Shown here piece after piece: positions 1 through 5,170 of a stretch of 7,100 bases of DNA. Made by a program: the position numbers and the translations under genes. The stretch's first letter is position 1, and each line of letters starts with the position of its first letter. The notes below the pieces were generated by a model. The model did no database searches, was not told the DNA's origin, and was given only the letters and a program-made list of their open reading frames with translations. The DNA is from Syntrophaceae bacterium UBA1411 (GTDB lineage: Bacteria > Desulfobacterota > Syntrophia > Syntrophales > Smithellaceae). Where the stretch lies: the NCBI GenBank assembly GCA_002304995.1, contig DBPV01000047.1, positions 1 to 7,100 of the forward strand. The letters run 5' to 3'.

Positions 1-1695
1 AATATTCTCAATCTGGAAAACGAGTCGGAAAACAAGGACTACATCAACGCCATCTTCCGTCCGTTCCATTCCATCAAGGGCGTCGCAAGCTTTCTCAATC
101 TGGAGACGATTCGGGCCCTGGCGCACGATCTCGAAAGCCTGCTCGACAAGACCCGCAACGGGGAACTGTCCGTTACGCCTGCCCTGATCGATGTCGTGCT
201 GGACGGAGCGGACGCGCTCAAGACGCTGATCGGCCGGCTGCGCGATGTGCTGGAAGGCAAGGCCGCCGACGAGGGCGGGCTGGACATTCCGGCGCTGACC
301 GCGCGCATCCACCGGGTCGAACAGGGATTCGACGCCGCGGCGGGAAGCAAGAAAATCGGCGAAATTCTCGTCGAAGAAGGCGTGATCTCCAAGGAAAAAC
401 TTGAGGAGACGCTGAAAATCAGTGAGGTGAAGCCGGACCGGAAAATCGGGGAGACGCTGATCGAACAGGGCGTCGTCAAGCCCAAACAGGTTTCCCAGGC
501 GCTGCGCAAGCAGATGGACCAGGTGACGGACCTGACCACGATCCGCGTCGATACGGCCAAACTCGATGATCTGATCGACATGGTCGGCGAACTGGTGATC
601 GCGCAGTCGATGATTTCACAGGATCTGCGCGGCGCGACAACCGCCGACAAGAGGCTGGTGCGCAATATTTCCCAGTTTTTCCGCATCACGTCCGCCCTGC
701 AGCGGGTGTCGACAAGCCTGCGGATGATTCCCATCAAACAGACGTTTCAGCGGATGTCCCGGCTGGTCCGGGATCTCGCGAAGAACTCGGGCAAGGGAAT
801 TGCCGTGGAACTGGTGGGAGAGGAGACGGAAATCGACCGCAACATGGTTGACGAAATCTACAATCCGCTGGTGCACATGATCCGGAATTCCGTCGATCAC
901 GGCATTGAAACGCCGGAAGAGCGCATCCGGGCGGGGAAGCCGGAAAAAGGCCTGATCACGCTCAAAGCGTATCATCGCGGCGGAAACATCGTCATCGAAA
1001 TCAGCGATGACGGCCGGGGTCTGGATCCGAAGAAAATTGCCGCCAAGGCGGTTAAATCCGGACTGGTGCATCCGGACGATGCTTTGAGCGATGCCGAAAT
1101 CTACAGGCTGATCTTCCTGCCGGGGCTGTCCACGGCGGCCAAGGTCACGGATGTGTCGGGACGCGGCGTGGGAATGGATGTCGTCAAGCGCGCCGTCGAA
1201 AAGCTGCGCGGCAAGATCGAAATCGAAAGCGCGGCGGGCGAGGGCACGACGTTTGTCACCCGTTTTCCGCTGACGCTGGCGATCATCGACGGGATGATCG
1301 TCAAAGTGGGGCCCGAGAGCTATGTGCTGCCCACCTCTTCCATCCGCCAGGCGCTGCGCCCCGCCCGCGAAAGCTATACCTGCGTGGCCGGACGCGGCGA
1401 GATGATTAACGCGATGGGCAAGCTGATGCCGCTGGTTCGTCTGTGCGATGTATTCGGCATTGATCCGCAGCACCGGGAGCCCTGGGAGGCGATTACAGTG
1501 GTCGTGGACAGCGAAAGCGGTCCGCGCTGTCTGATGGTGGATAAAATTATCGGCAAGGCGGAAGTTGTGGTCAAGAGTCTCGGAGAAGGGCTGAAAAATA
1601 TCCGGGGGCTGGCCGGAGGCGCGATTCTGGGCGACGGCCGCATCGGCCTGATTATCGATACGGAAGGGCTCTTTGAAATGGTCGAGGAGGGCTGA
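1..1695 (+). CDS. cheA: Chemotaxis histidine kinase CheA (5' end outside window)
   Basis: The frame is open from base 1, so the N-terminus is missing; 564 residues are visible. CheA autophosphorylates on a His in its Hpt (P1) domain and passes the phosphate to CheY in the cytoplasmic receptor arrays. Visible order: the end of P1 with the H-box FHSIKG (phospho-acceptor His at visible residue 23, bases 67-69) and the conserved HDLESLLD helix. Next is a linker with two MshEN-like motifs (residues 118-141 and 148-171), then P3 dimerisation (about 172-240). The P4 ATPase has an N-box around N296 (HMIRNSVDHG), a G1 box DDGRG at 336-340, an F-box around FLPGLSTA and a G2 box GRGVGMD at 387-393. A CheW-like P5 runs from about 415 to 564. 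All catalytic boxes look intact. No recognisable P2 CheY-binding domain lies between P1 and P3. cheY follows 47 bases later, so the two are probably co-transcribed. An internal GTG at 196 is only a valine codon. Confidence 0.97.
   Translation, partial: NILNLENESENKDYINAIFRPFHSIKGVASFLNLETIRALAHDLESLLDKTRNGELSVTPALIDVVLDGADALKTLIGRLRDVLEGKAADEGGLDIPALTARIHRVEQGFDAAAGSKKIGEILVEEGVISKEKLEETLKISEVKPDRKIGETLIEQGVVKPKQVSQALRKQMDQVTDLTTIRVDTAKLDDLIDMVGELVIAQSMISQDLRGATTADKRLVRNISQFFRITSALQRVSTSLRMIPIKQTFQRMSRLVRDLAKNSGKGIAVELVGEETEIDRNMVDEIYNPLVHMIRNSVDHGIETPEERIRAGKPEKGLITLKAYHRGGNIVIEISDDGRGLDPKKIAAKAVKSGLVHPDDALSDAEIYRLIFLPGLSTAAKVTDVSGRGVGMDVVKRAVEKLRGKIEIESAAGEGTTFVTRFPLTLAIIDGMIVKVGPESYVLPTSSIRQALRPARESYTCVAGRGEMINAMGKLMPLVRLCDVFGIDPQHREPWEAITVVVDSESGPRCLMVDKIIGKAEVVVKSLGEGLKNIRGLAGGAILGDGRIGLIIDTEGLFEMVEEG
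352..531 (+). repeat. Tandem MshEN-like motif pair inside cheA
   Basis: Two 30-codon units (352-441 and 442-531) encode related segments starting KIGEILVEEGVI and KIGETLIEQGVV. Each follows the pattern [RK]-[LI]-G-x2-hydrophobic-hydrophobic-x2-G-hydrophobic-hydrophobic-x8-L, which is the 24-residue motif of the MshEN / GspE N-terminal family. In characterised MshEN domains two such motifs with a 5-residue spacer bind c-di-GMP; here the spacer is 6. Differences from the consensus are Lys for the leading Arg in both copies, Ser for the closing Gln in copy 1, and Val for the first late Leu in copy 2. The fold is therefore likely, but ligand binding is uncertain. Confidence 0.75.
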
Positions 1696-1699
1696 GGCT

Positions 1700-1715
1700 T
1701 CTTCCCCGCGGAAGA
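1700..1715 (+). other. Small hairpin in the cheA-cheY gap
   Basis: TCTTCC (1700-1705) pairs perfectly with GGAAGA (1710-1715) around a CCGC loop. The sequence after it is A-rich, not T-rich, so it is not an intrinsic terminator. It could serve as an mRNA processing or stability element between the two coding regions, or have no function. Confidence 0.4.
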
Positions 1716-1722
1716 TAAAAAT

Positions 1723-1746
1723 AAGGTGAGGATGAAAAAAATATGA
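1723..1746 (+). promoter_or_regulatory. cheY translation start region with a 4-codon upstream mini-ORF
   Basis: The Shine-Dalgarno-like stretch AAGGTGAGG (1723-1731) lies 11-16 bases before the cheY ATG at 1743, longer than usual. An ATG at 1732 directly after it opens a mini-ORF (Met-Lys-Lys-Ile-stop, 1732-1746) whose TGA overlaps the cheY start as ATGA. The cheY start is fixed by protein alignment, so the odd spacing is real. Confidence 0.5.
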
Positions 1747-2132
1747 ACGAAAAAAATATCAAGATACTCGTTGTGGACGATTTCGCGACCATGAGAAAAG
1801 TGGTCCGCAATCTTTTGAAGCAGGTGGGATATGAAGACATCGTGGAGGCGGAAGACGGCGTCATGGCCCTGAAAGCCCTCAAGTCGCAAAAAATCGATGT
1901 TGTCGTTTCCGACTGGAACATGCCGAACATGAGCGGCCTGGAGCTGCTCAAGGCAGTGCGCGCGGATGCCGATCTGGCCAAGACGCCATTTCTCATGGTG
2001 ACCGCCGAAGCGCTGCAGGACAACGTCGTCGCGGCGGTGAAGGCGGGGGTCAGCAACTACATCGTCAAACCGTTTACCGCGGAGGTTCTGAACGAGAAGA
2101 TTAAAAAAATCATGGACAGCATCAACAAATAG
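1743..2132 (+). CDS. cheY: Chemotaxis response regulator CheY
   Basis: A 129-residue single-domain receiver, the same length class as enterobacterial CheY. CheA-P phosphorylates it, and CheY-P binds the flagellar switch to change rotation. Every key residue falls at the E. coli number: acidic pocket D12 and D13, phospho-acceptor D57 in SDWNMPN, T87 in MVTAEA, Y106 and K109 in the KPFTA loop. This agreement also fixes the ATG at 1743 as the start. There is no output domain. It sits between cheA and cheX, the kinase and the phosphatase that act on it. The gap to cheA is 47 bases and to cheX 39, with no terminator visible, so a cheA-cheY-cheX operon is likely. Confidence 0.98.
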   Translation: MNEKNIKILVVDDFATMRKVVRNLLKQVGYEDIVEAEDGVMALKALKSQKIDVVVSDWNMPNMSGLELLKAVRADADLAKTPFLMVTAEALQDNVVAAVKAGVSNYIVKPFTAEVLNEKIKKIMDSINK

Positions 2133-2171
2133 TCCCAGGCCATCGGCAGAAATAAACGGGAAAGGAAGGCA

Positions 2172-2633
2172 ATGAACGTCAAATTTATCAATCCTTTTTT
2201 GGAAGGAACCATCAGTGTGTTGAAGACCATGGCTTTTGTGGAGCCGCGCGCAGGAAAGCCCTACATGAAAATGGACAATCTGGCCAAAGGGGACATCTCC
2301 GGAATCATCGGGCTTACGGGATCCGCCACGGGCTCGCTGGCGCTGAGCTTCAGCGAGGCGGCGATCCTCAAAATCGTTTCCAACATGCTTGGAGAAAACA
2401 TCAAGAGTGTGAATACGGATATCAAAGATGCGGTCGGTGAAATCACCAACATGATTTCAGGCGTCGCCCGCAAGAATCTGGAGGCGCAGGGTTTCAACAT
2501 CCAGGCGGCCATTCCCACAGTGGTAGCGGGAAAAAGTCATTCCATCACCCATGTCATGGGCGGTCCCAGCCTGATCATCCCCTTTGAAATCGACGAAGGA
2601 TCGTTCGTCGTGGATGTCTGTCTGTCGGAATAA
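2172..2633 (+). CDS. cheX: Chemotaxis phosphatase CheX
   Basis: A 153-residue protein of the CheC/CheX/FliY phosphatase superfamily, in the single-active-site CheX class. It hydrolyses CheY-P and so ends the signal; no cheZ is visible in the window. The diagnostic helix DAVGEITNMISG (residues 86-97) carries the catalytic Glu and Asn of the E-x2-N motif at E90 and N93. The N-terminal MNVKFINPFLEGTISVL and the central GLTGSATGSLALSF strand pair are also typical of CheX. A good ribosome-binding site, AAAGGAAGG (2161-2169), precedes the ATG by 2 to 6 bases. Placement directly behind cheY supports CheY-P as its substrate. Its stop lies 6 bases from the stop of convergent motB. Confidence 0.93.
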   Translation: MNVKFINPFLEGTISVLKTMAFVEPRAGKPYMKMDNLAKGDISGIIGLTGSATGSLALSFSEAAILKIVSNMLGENIKSVNTDIKDAVGEITNMISGVARKNLEAQGFNIQAAIPTVVAGKSHSITHVMGGPSLIIPFEIDEGSFVVDVCLSE

Positions 2634-2639
2634 ATGTTT

Positions 2640-3461
2640 TTATGGCTGTAAAACGATGATACTGATGCGCCGGTTGCGGGCATCCCGCGGATCGAGCGGT
2701 AAAAGAAGCTCCTGGTCGGCGTAGCCGACCACCCGGGCGATGCGGCCCGGATCGATGCCGCCCGCCTCCAGTTCGCGGCGCGCAGCAGACGCCCGGGCGG
2801 TGGAAAGCTCCCAGTTGGTGACTTGTCCGCCCGCGAACGGCAGCGAATCCGTGTGCCCCTCCACAACGATGCGGCCCGGCATGCTCTGCAGATTCTCCGC
2901 CACCAGGCGCAGAATCTCACGCGCTTTGGGCGTCGGCGTATCCGAGCCCAGCGCGAACATTATGGACCCTTCCGTGTCGATCACCTGAATGCGGATTCCG
3001 CCTTCAATCACATCCACCAGAATCTGGTCCCTCACTCCCGCCATCCGTTCGTCGATAGAGGTGCGTATTTTTTTAACGGCCTCCTCGTCGGCTGCGCTGA
3101 GATCCTTTTTGGCCTTCTTTATCCCGAAATCCACCGCGCCTTTTCCGCGGGTATTGCTGAAGGGGGCTTTCAGGGATTCGTTTCCGACCTCGCTCAGAAA
3201 CTTCGGATCCGTCACCCGGGAATCCTTCATGGTCACGGCGGAAGAACCGCTCTCCTGGAAAACGCTGTACCTGCGGAAATACTCGGACAGGGCGGCCCGC
3301 TTTTCCTCGGACACCATGCTGAGCAGCCACAACAAAAGAAAAAAGGCCATCATGGCCGTGACGAAATCGGCATAGGCTACTTTCCAGGAACCGCCGTGCG
3401 CGTCGCCGGAGCGCTTCTTTTTCACCTTTTTGATGATGATGGGCGGGTGACGTTCGTCCAT
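2640..3461 (-). CDS. motB: Flagellar stator protein MotB
   Basis: 273 residues. It pairs with MotA to form the proton channel and anchors the stator to peptidoglycan. A basic cytoplasmic N-terminus is followed by one transmembrane helix (about 28-50), which contains the proton-carrying Asp in AYADF at exactly D32, the E. coli number. The following EEKRAALSEYFRR helix corresponds to the plug region. A linker of about 80 residues leads to the OmpA-like peptidoglycan-binding domain (about 150-272) with GHTDSLP at 202-208, NWELSTARA at 216-224 and a closing NRRISIIVL. The AYADF context with a polar T35 resembles the proton-driven MotB type rather than sodium PomB. The protein is slightly shorter than E. 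coli MotB (308). The ATG at 3461 follows a good GAAGGA site. It lies 21 bases behind motA in the same operon. Confidence 0.97.
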   Translation of the reverse strand: MDERHPPIIIKKVKKKRSGDAHGGSWKVAYADFVTAMMAFFLLLWLLSMVSEEKRAALSEYFRRYSVFQESGSSAVTMKDSRVTDPKFLSEVGNESLKAPFSNTRGKGAVDFGIKKAKKDLSAADEEAVKKIRTSIDERMAGVRDQILVDVIEGGIRIQVIDTEGSIMFALGSDTPTPKAREILRLVAENLQSMPGRIVVEGHTDSLPFAGGQVTNWELSTARASAARRELEAGGIDPGRIARVVGYADQELLLPLDPRDARNRRISIIVLQP

Positions 3462-3482
3462 GTGTTCCTTCTTTCCGGATCG

Positions 3483-4343
3483 TTATTTTTTCGCCCCGCG
3501 CAGAGCCTCTTCCATTTCCAGGAAGGTGGGCTTGGCTTCAACCGGGATCACGCGTCGGCCGAATTCCACCGCGACCTTGGGCGCGGCGCCGCCGCCGATG
3601 AAAGCCAGGAGCGCTACTTTGATGACATTCAAGTATTGCAGTTCTTCGTTGGCCGTAAACTCCATGTTTTTGGCCATCGGACCGACGTAGCCGTAGCACA
3701 GCAGCACGCCGGTGAAGGTGCCCACAAGCGCCGCGCCGATGCTCGCGCCCAGCACTTCGGGAGGCTCCTTGATCTTGCCCATCGTGAGGACGACTCCCAT
3801 GACGGCGGCAACAATCCCCAGGCCGGGCAGGCCGTCGGCGACCGTGCTGACGCTGTGCACGGGCGCCATGGCTTCCTCATGGTGCGCTTCCAGCTCCTGA
3901 TCGATGAGCGCTTCCAGCTCATGCGGCGCAATGGTGGTGGTCATGACGGTGCGCAGCGTGTCCGTAATCAGGCTCACGGCCGCCGAATTTTTAAGAATCC
4001 GGGGATAGGCGGAAAACAGCGGGCTCTGTTCGGGAGCGTCCACATCCGATTCGATGGAGACCAGCCCCTGCTGGCGGATTTTATAAAAGATGCCGTTGAT
4101 CATGAGCAGCACATCAATATAATCCTTTTTGGTATAGGGCCTGCTGGTGAAGACGCGGATCGTCGATGCGCCCACCGCCCTGATGACCTTCATCGGGGAG
4201 GCGATGACAAAACCGCCGACAGCCGCTCCGCAGATGATGAGCAGTTCCACGGGCTGGATGATGACGGAGATGTTGCCGCCTTCGAGAAGATAGCCGCCCA
4301 GCACGGCGACGGTGACGATTGTAAAGCCAATCAGAGCAATCAT
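3483..4343 (-). CDS. motA: Flagellar stator protein MotA
   Basis: 286 residues with four transmembrane segments; it forms the proton channel with MotB and pushes the rotor. With the ATG at 4343 the functional residues fall at the E. coli numbers: R90 and E98 in the cytoplasmic rotor-facing loop, P173 in DGLPGLGIVAAVMG, and P222 in GYVGP. The C-terminal VEFGRR...PTFLEMEEALR also matches the enterobacterial type. An upstream in-frame ATG at 4436 would add 31 hydrophilic residues encoded within the PilZ gene and is unlikely. There is no in-frame start between the strong ribosome-binding site (4365-4359) and 4343, so the spacing is unusually long at 15-16 bases. Gene order is PilZ gene, motA, motB, with gaps of 13 and 21 bases, which indicates one operon. 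Confidence 0.97.
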   Translation of the reverse strand: MIALIGFTIVTVAVLGGYLLEGGNISVIIQPVELLIICGAAVGGFVIASPMKVIRAVGASTIRVFTSRPYTKKDYIDVLLMINGIFYKIRQQGLVSIESDVDAPEQSPLFSAYPRILKNSAAVSLITDTLRTVMTTTIAPHELEALIDQELEAHHEEAMAPVHSVSTVADGLPGLGIVAAVMGVVLTMGKIKEPPEVLGASIGAALVGTFTGVLLCYGYVGPMAKNMEFTANEELQYLNVIKVALLAFIGGGAAPKVAVEFGRRVIPVEAKPTFLEMEEALRGAKK

Positions 4344-4365
4344 GGGCGAGAAAACATTACCTCCT
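4340..4365 (-). promoter_or_regulatory. motA translation start region with a 5-codon coupling mini-ORF
   Basis: Read on the - strand, a perfect AGGAGGT (4365-4359) overlaps the PilZ stop TAA (4359-4357), which itself overlaps an ATG (TAATG). That ATG opens Met-Phe-Ser-Arg-Pro-stop (4357-4340), and its TGA overlaps the motA ATG (4343) as ATGA. The arrangement looks like stop-start coupling that hands ribosomes from the PilZ gene to motA, although a fortuitous overlap is possible. Confidence 0.5.
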
Positions 4366-4896
4366 TTTTTCCCGCAGGATTTCCCGTTCCGTTTCAAAAA
4401 CGAAGCGGATGATTTCATCCCGGACGAAATCATCAATATGAATGAAACGGACGGCCGTATCGTATTCGGAAACCGCCTCGCCCGACTCCAGGACCTCGCC
4501 GTACAAAAAAAGCGCGACGGGCTTCTGCAGGCCGATCATGACCTTGATTTCCAGGATGTCGCCGGCGGTCAGGGATCCGCCCGTGTTCAGCCGCATGCCG
4601 CCGCCGCCGATGTTCACCTTGGCGACGCTGAGGCAGTGGAACCCGTCGGAGTGGCGCGTCATCATCCGGATGATTTCATCGAGCTTGGCGTTGATCGACT
4701 GAAGCCATTGCGCAATTAATTGATCGTCAGGATTGGGCAAAGACTTGAACTCCGCCAGAATGGATTCTCCGGCAACCCTGGAACGACAGGTGTCGATATG
4801 CTCCGGATGAATGACTTTCCATTCCATCGGAACATAAACATCGACGCGGGAGTATTCCCTGTTCTCCGCTTTGTCTTCTGTTGTTGCGTTTGTCAT
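4357..4896 (-). CDS. PilZ-domain protein with a coiled-coil insertion, first gene of the stator operon
   Basis: 179 residues, with no signal peptide or membrane segment, so probably cytoplasmic. PilZ domains bind c-di-GMP through R-x3-R and [DN]-x-S-x2-G. Here the first motif is intact (REYSR, R13 and R17). The second reads NIGGGG (95-100), with Gly at position 97 in place of the usual Ser. About 78 residues separate them, where a canonical domain has roughly 20-30. The extra stretch contains a helix with hydrophobics at I61, L65, I68, L72, I75 and M79, a regular 4-3-4-3 heptad pattern. This recalls the tetrameric XC6012-type PilZ proteins. As first gene of the motAB operon, with its own GGAG ribosome-binding site and a sigma-54 promoter, it may adjust stator function to c-di-GMP. 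The family is clear; ligand binding is not proven. Confidence 0.85.
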   Translation of the reverse strand: MTNATTEDKAENREYSRVDVYVPMEWKVIHPEHIDTCRSRVAGESILAEFKSLPNPDDQLIAQWLQSINAKLDEIIRMMTRHSDGFHCLSVAKVNIGGGGMRLNTGGSLTAGDILEIKVMIGLQKPVALFLYGEVLESGEAVSEYDTAVRFIHIDDFVRDEIIRFVFETEREILREKRR

Positions 4897-4929
4897 AAAG
4901 CACTCCGGGAAAATATTTTGTAGGCTTCA

Positions 4930-4945
4930 TGCAAGCACGATGCCA
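4930..4945 (-). promoter_or_regulatory. Sigma-54 promoter for the PilZ-motA-motB operon
   Basis: The - strand reads TGGCATCGTGCTTGCA from 4945 to 4930. Against the sigma-54 consensus TGGCACG-N4-TTGCW it matches TGGCA and TTGCA fully, with exactly ten bases between the GG (-24) and GC (-12) elements. Transcription would start near 4919-4920, giving a leader of about 23 bases before the ATG at 4896. Sigma-54 promoters need an activating ATPase bound upstream; a candidate site lies at 5020-5033. Confidence 0.8.
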
Positions 4946-4950
4946 CGGCG

Positions 4951-4970
4951 CGTTTCCGCCGGCGGAAGCG
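4951..4970. promoter_or_regulatory. GC-rich dyad upstream of the PilZ-motAB promoter
   Basis: A 20-base inverted repeat centred between 4960 and 4961. The inner 14 bases, TTCCGCCGGCGGAA (4954-4967), are a perfect palindrome, and only one outer pair (4953/4968) is mismatched. The centre lies about 41 bases upstream of the predicted - strand start point, just outside the -24 element. That position suits a repressor or auxiliary regulator better than a distant enhancer protein. The binding factor is unknown. Confidence 0.5.
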
Positions 4971-5019
4971 AAAGGTCTCGGGGCTGCCGGCTTTTGAACG
5001 GCCGGCTGTAAAAAAACAC

Positions 5020-5033
5020 GTCAAGATGTTGAC
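5020..5033. promoter_or_regulatory. FleQ-like dyad GTCAA-N4-TTGAC, candidate shared enhancer
   Basis: GTCAA (5020-5024) and TTGAC (5029-5033) form a perfect inverted repeat around GATG. The 14-base layout and the arm sequence resemble the FleQ-box dyad described in Pseudomonas (GTC...TGAC arms). The centre is about 107 bases upstream of the predicted PilZ-motAB start and about 116 upstream of the predicted SPOR-TPR start, the normal distance for a sigma-54 enhancer. A further TTGAC half-site lies 20 bases on, at 5049-5053. The site assignment is inference by similarity. Confidence 0.5.
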
Positions 5034-5084
5034 AAACCGGACGGACGGTTGACGGATTTTATCAGGTGGTTCCGTTTTGCGCGT

Positions 5085-5115
5085 TCTGCGGCAGCGCCGC
5101 AGACTTTCGCGGCGC
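5085..5115. promoter_or_regulatory. Overlapping inverted repeats just upstream of the SPOR-TPR promoter
   Basis: TCTGCGGC (5085-5092) pairs perfectly with GCCGCAGA (5096-5103) around a 3-base loop. GCGCCGC (5094-5100) also pairs with GCGGCGC (5109-5115). The two stems share bases and exclude each other. Both lie upstream of the predicted transcript, so a role as an operator on DNA is more likely than as RNA structure. No T-run follows, so this is not an intrinsic terminator. Confidence 0.4.
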
Positions 5116-5116
5116 C

Positions 5117-5132
5117 TGGTATATAAATTGCT
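5117..5132 (+). promoter_or_regulatory. Sigma-54-like promoter for the SPOR-TPR gene
   Basis: TGGTATATAAATTGCT has the invariant GG and GC ten bases apart, an intact TTGC at -12 followed by T, and TGG at -24. The bases after TGG (TAT for CAC) are weaker than consensus. Transcription would start near 5142-5144, giving a leader of about 28 bases before the ATG at 5171. It lies divergent to the stronger sigma-54 promoter at 4930-4945. The TATAAA inside it could be read as a sigma-70 -10 box, but no -35 box is present at the right distance. Confidence 0.6.
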
Positions 5133-5170
5133 ATTGACCGGTGTCAGTATTGTTGAACGAGAGAAAGACA

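Noticed and set aside
616..1473. 285-codon - strand open frame across cheA
   Set aside because: It lies opposite the catalytic boxes of CheA, has no recognisable domain and its composition is typical of a shadow frame.
196..1695. Separate short CheA starting with GTG at 196
   Set aside because: The frame is open from base 1 and encodes the P1 H-box upstream, so 196 is an internal valine of a gene cut by the window edge.
2823..4412. 529-codon + strand open frame antisense to motB and motA
   Set aside because: The opposite strand encodes clear MotB and MotA with every functional residue in place. The antisense product is His/Asp/Arg-rich with no recognisable domain, as expected for a shadow frame in GC-rich DNA.
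4344..4436. Extended motA start at 4436 (317 residues)
   Set aside because: It would overlap the PilZ gene by 80 bases and add a hydrophilic leader before the first transmembrane segment. Starting at 4343 places R90, E98, P173 and P222 at the family numbers.
4986..5016. GCCGGC-N9-GCCGGC hairpin followed by an A7 run as a terminator
   Set aside because: On the + strand the run after the stem is A, not T. On the - strand the T-run comes before the stem. No gene ends nearby in either direction.
5029..5057. TTGACA at 5029-5034 as a sigma-70 -35 box
   Set aside because: The hexamer 17 bases on (ACGGAT) is a poor -10 box, and the TTGAC is better explained as the right arm of the GTCAA-N4-TTGAC dyad.
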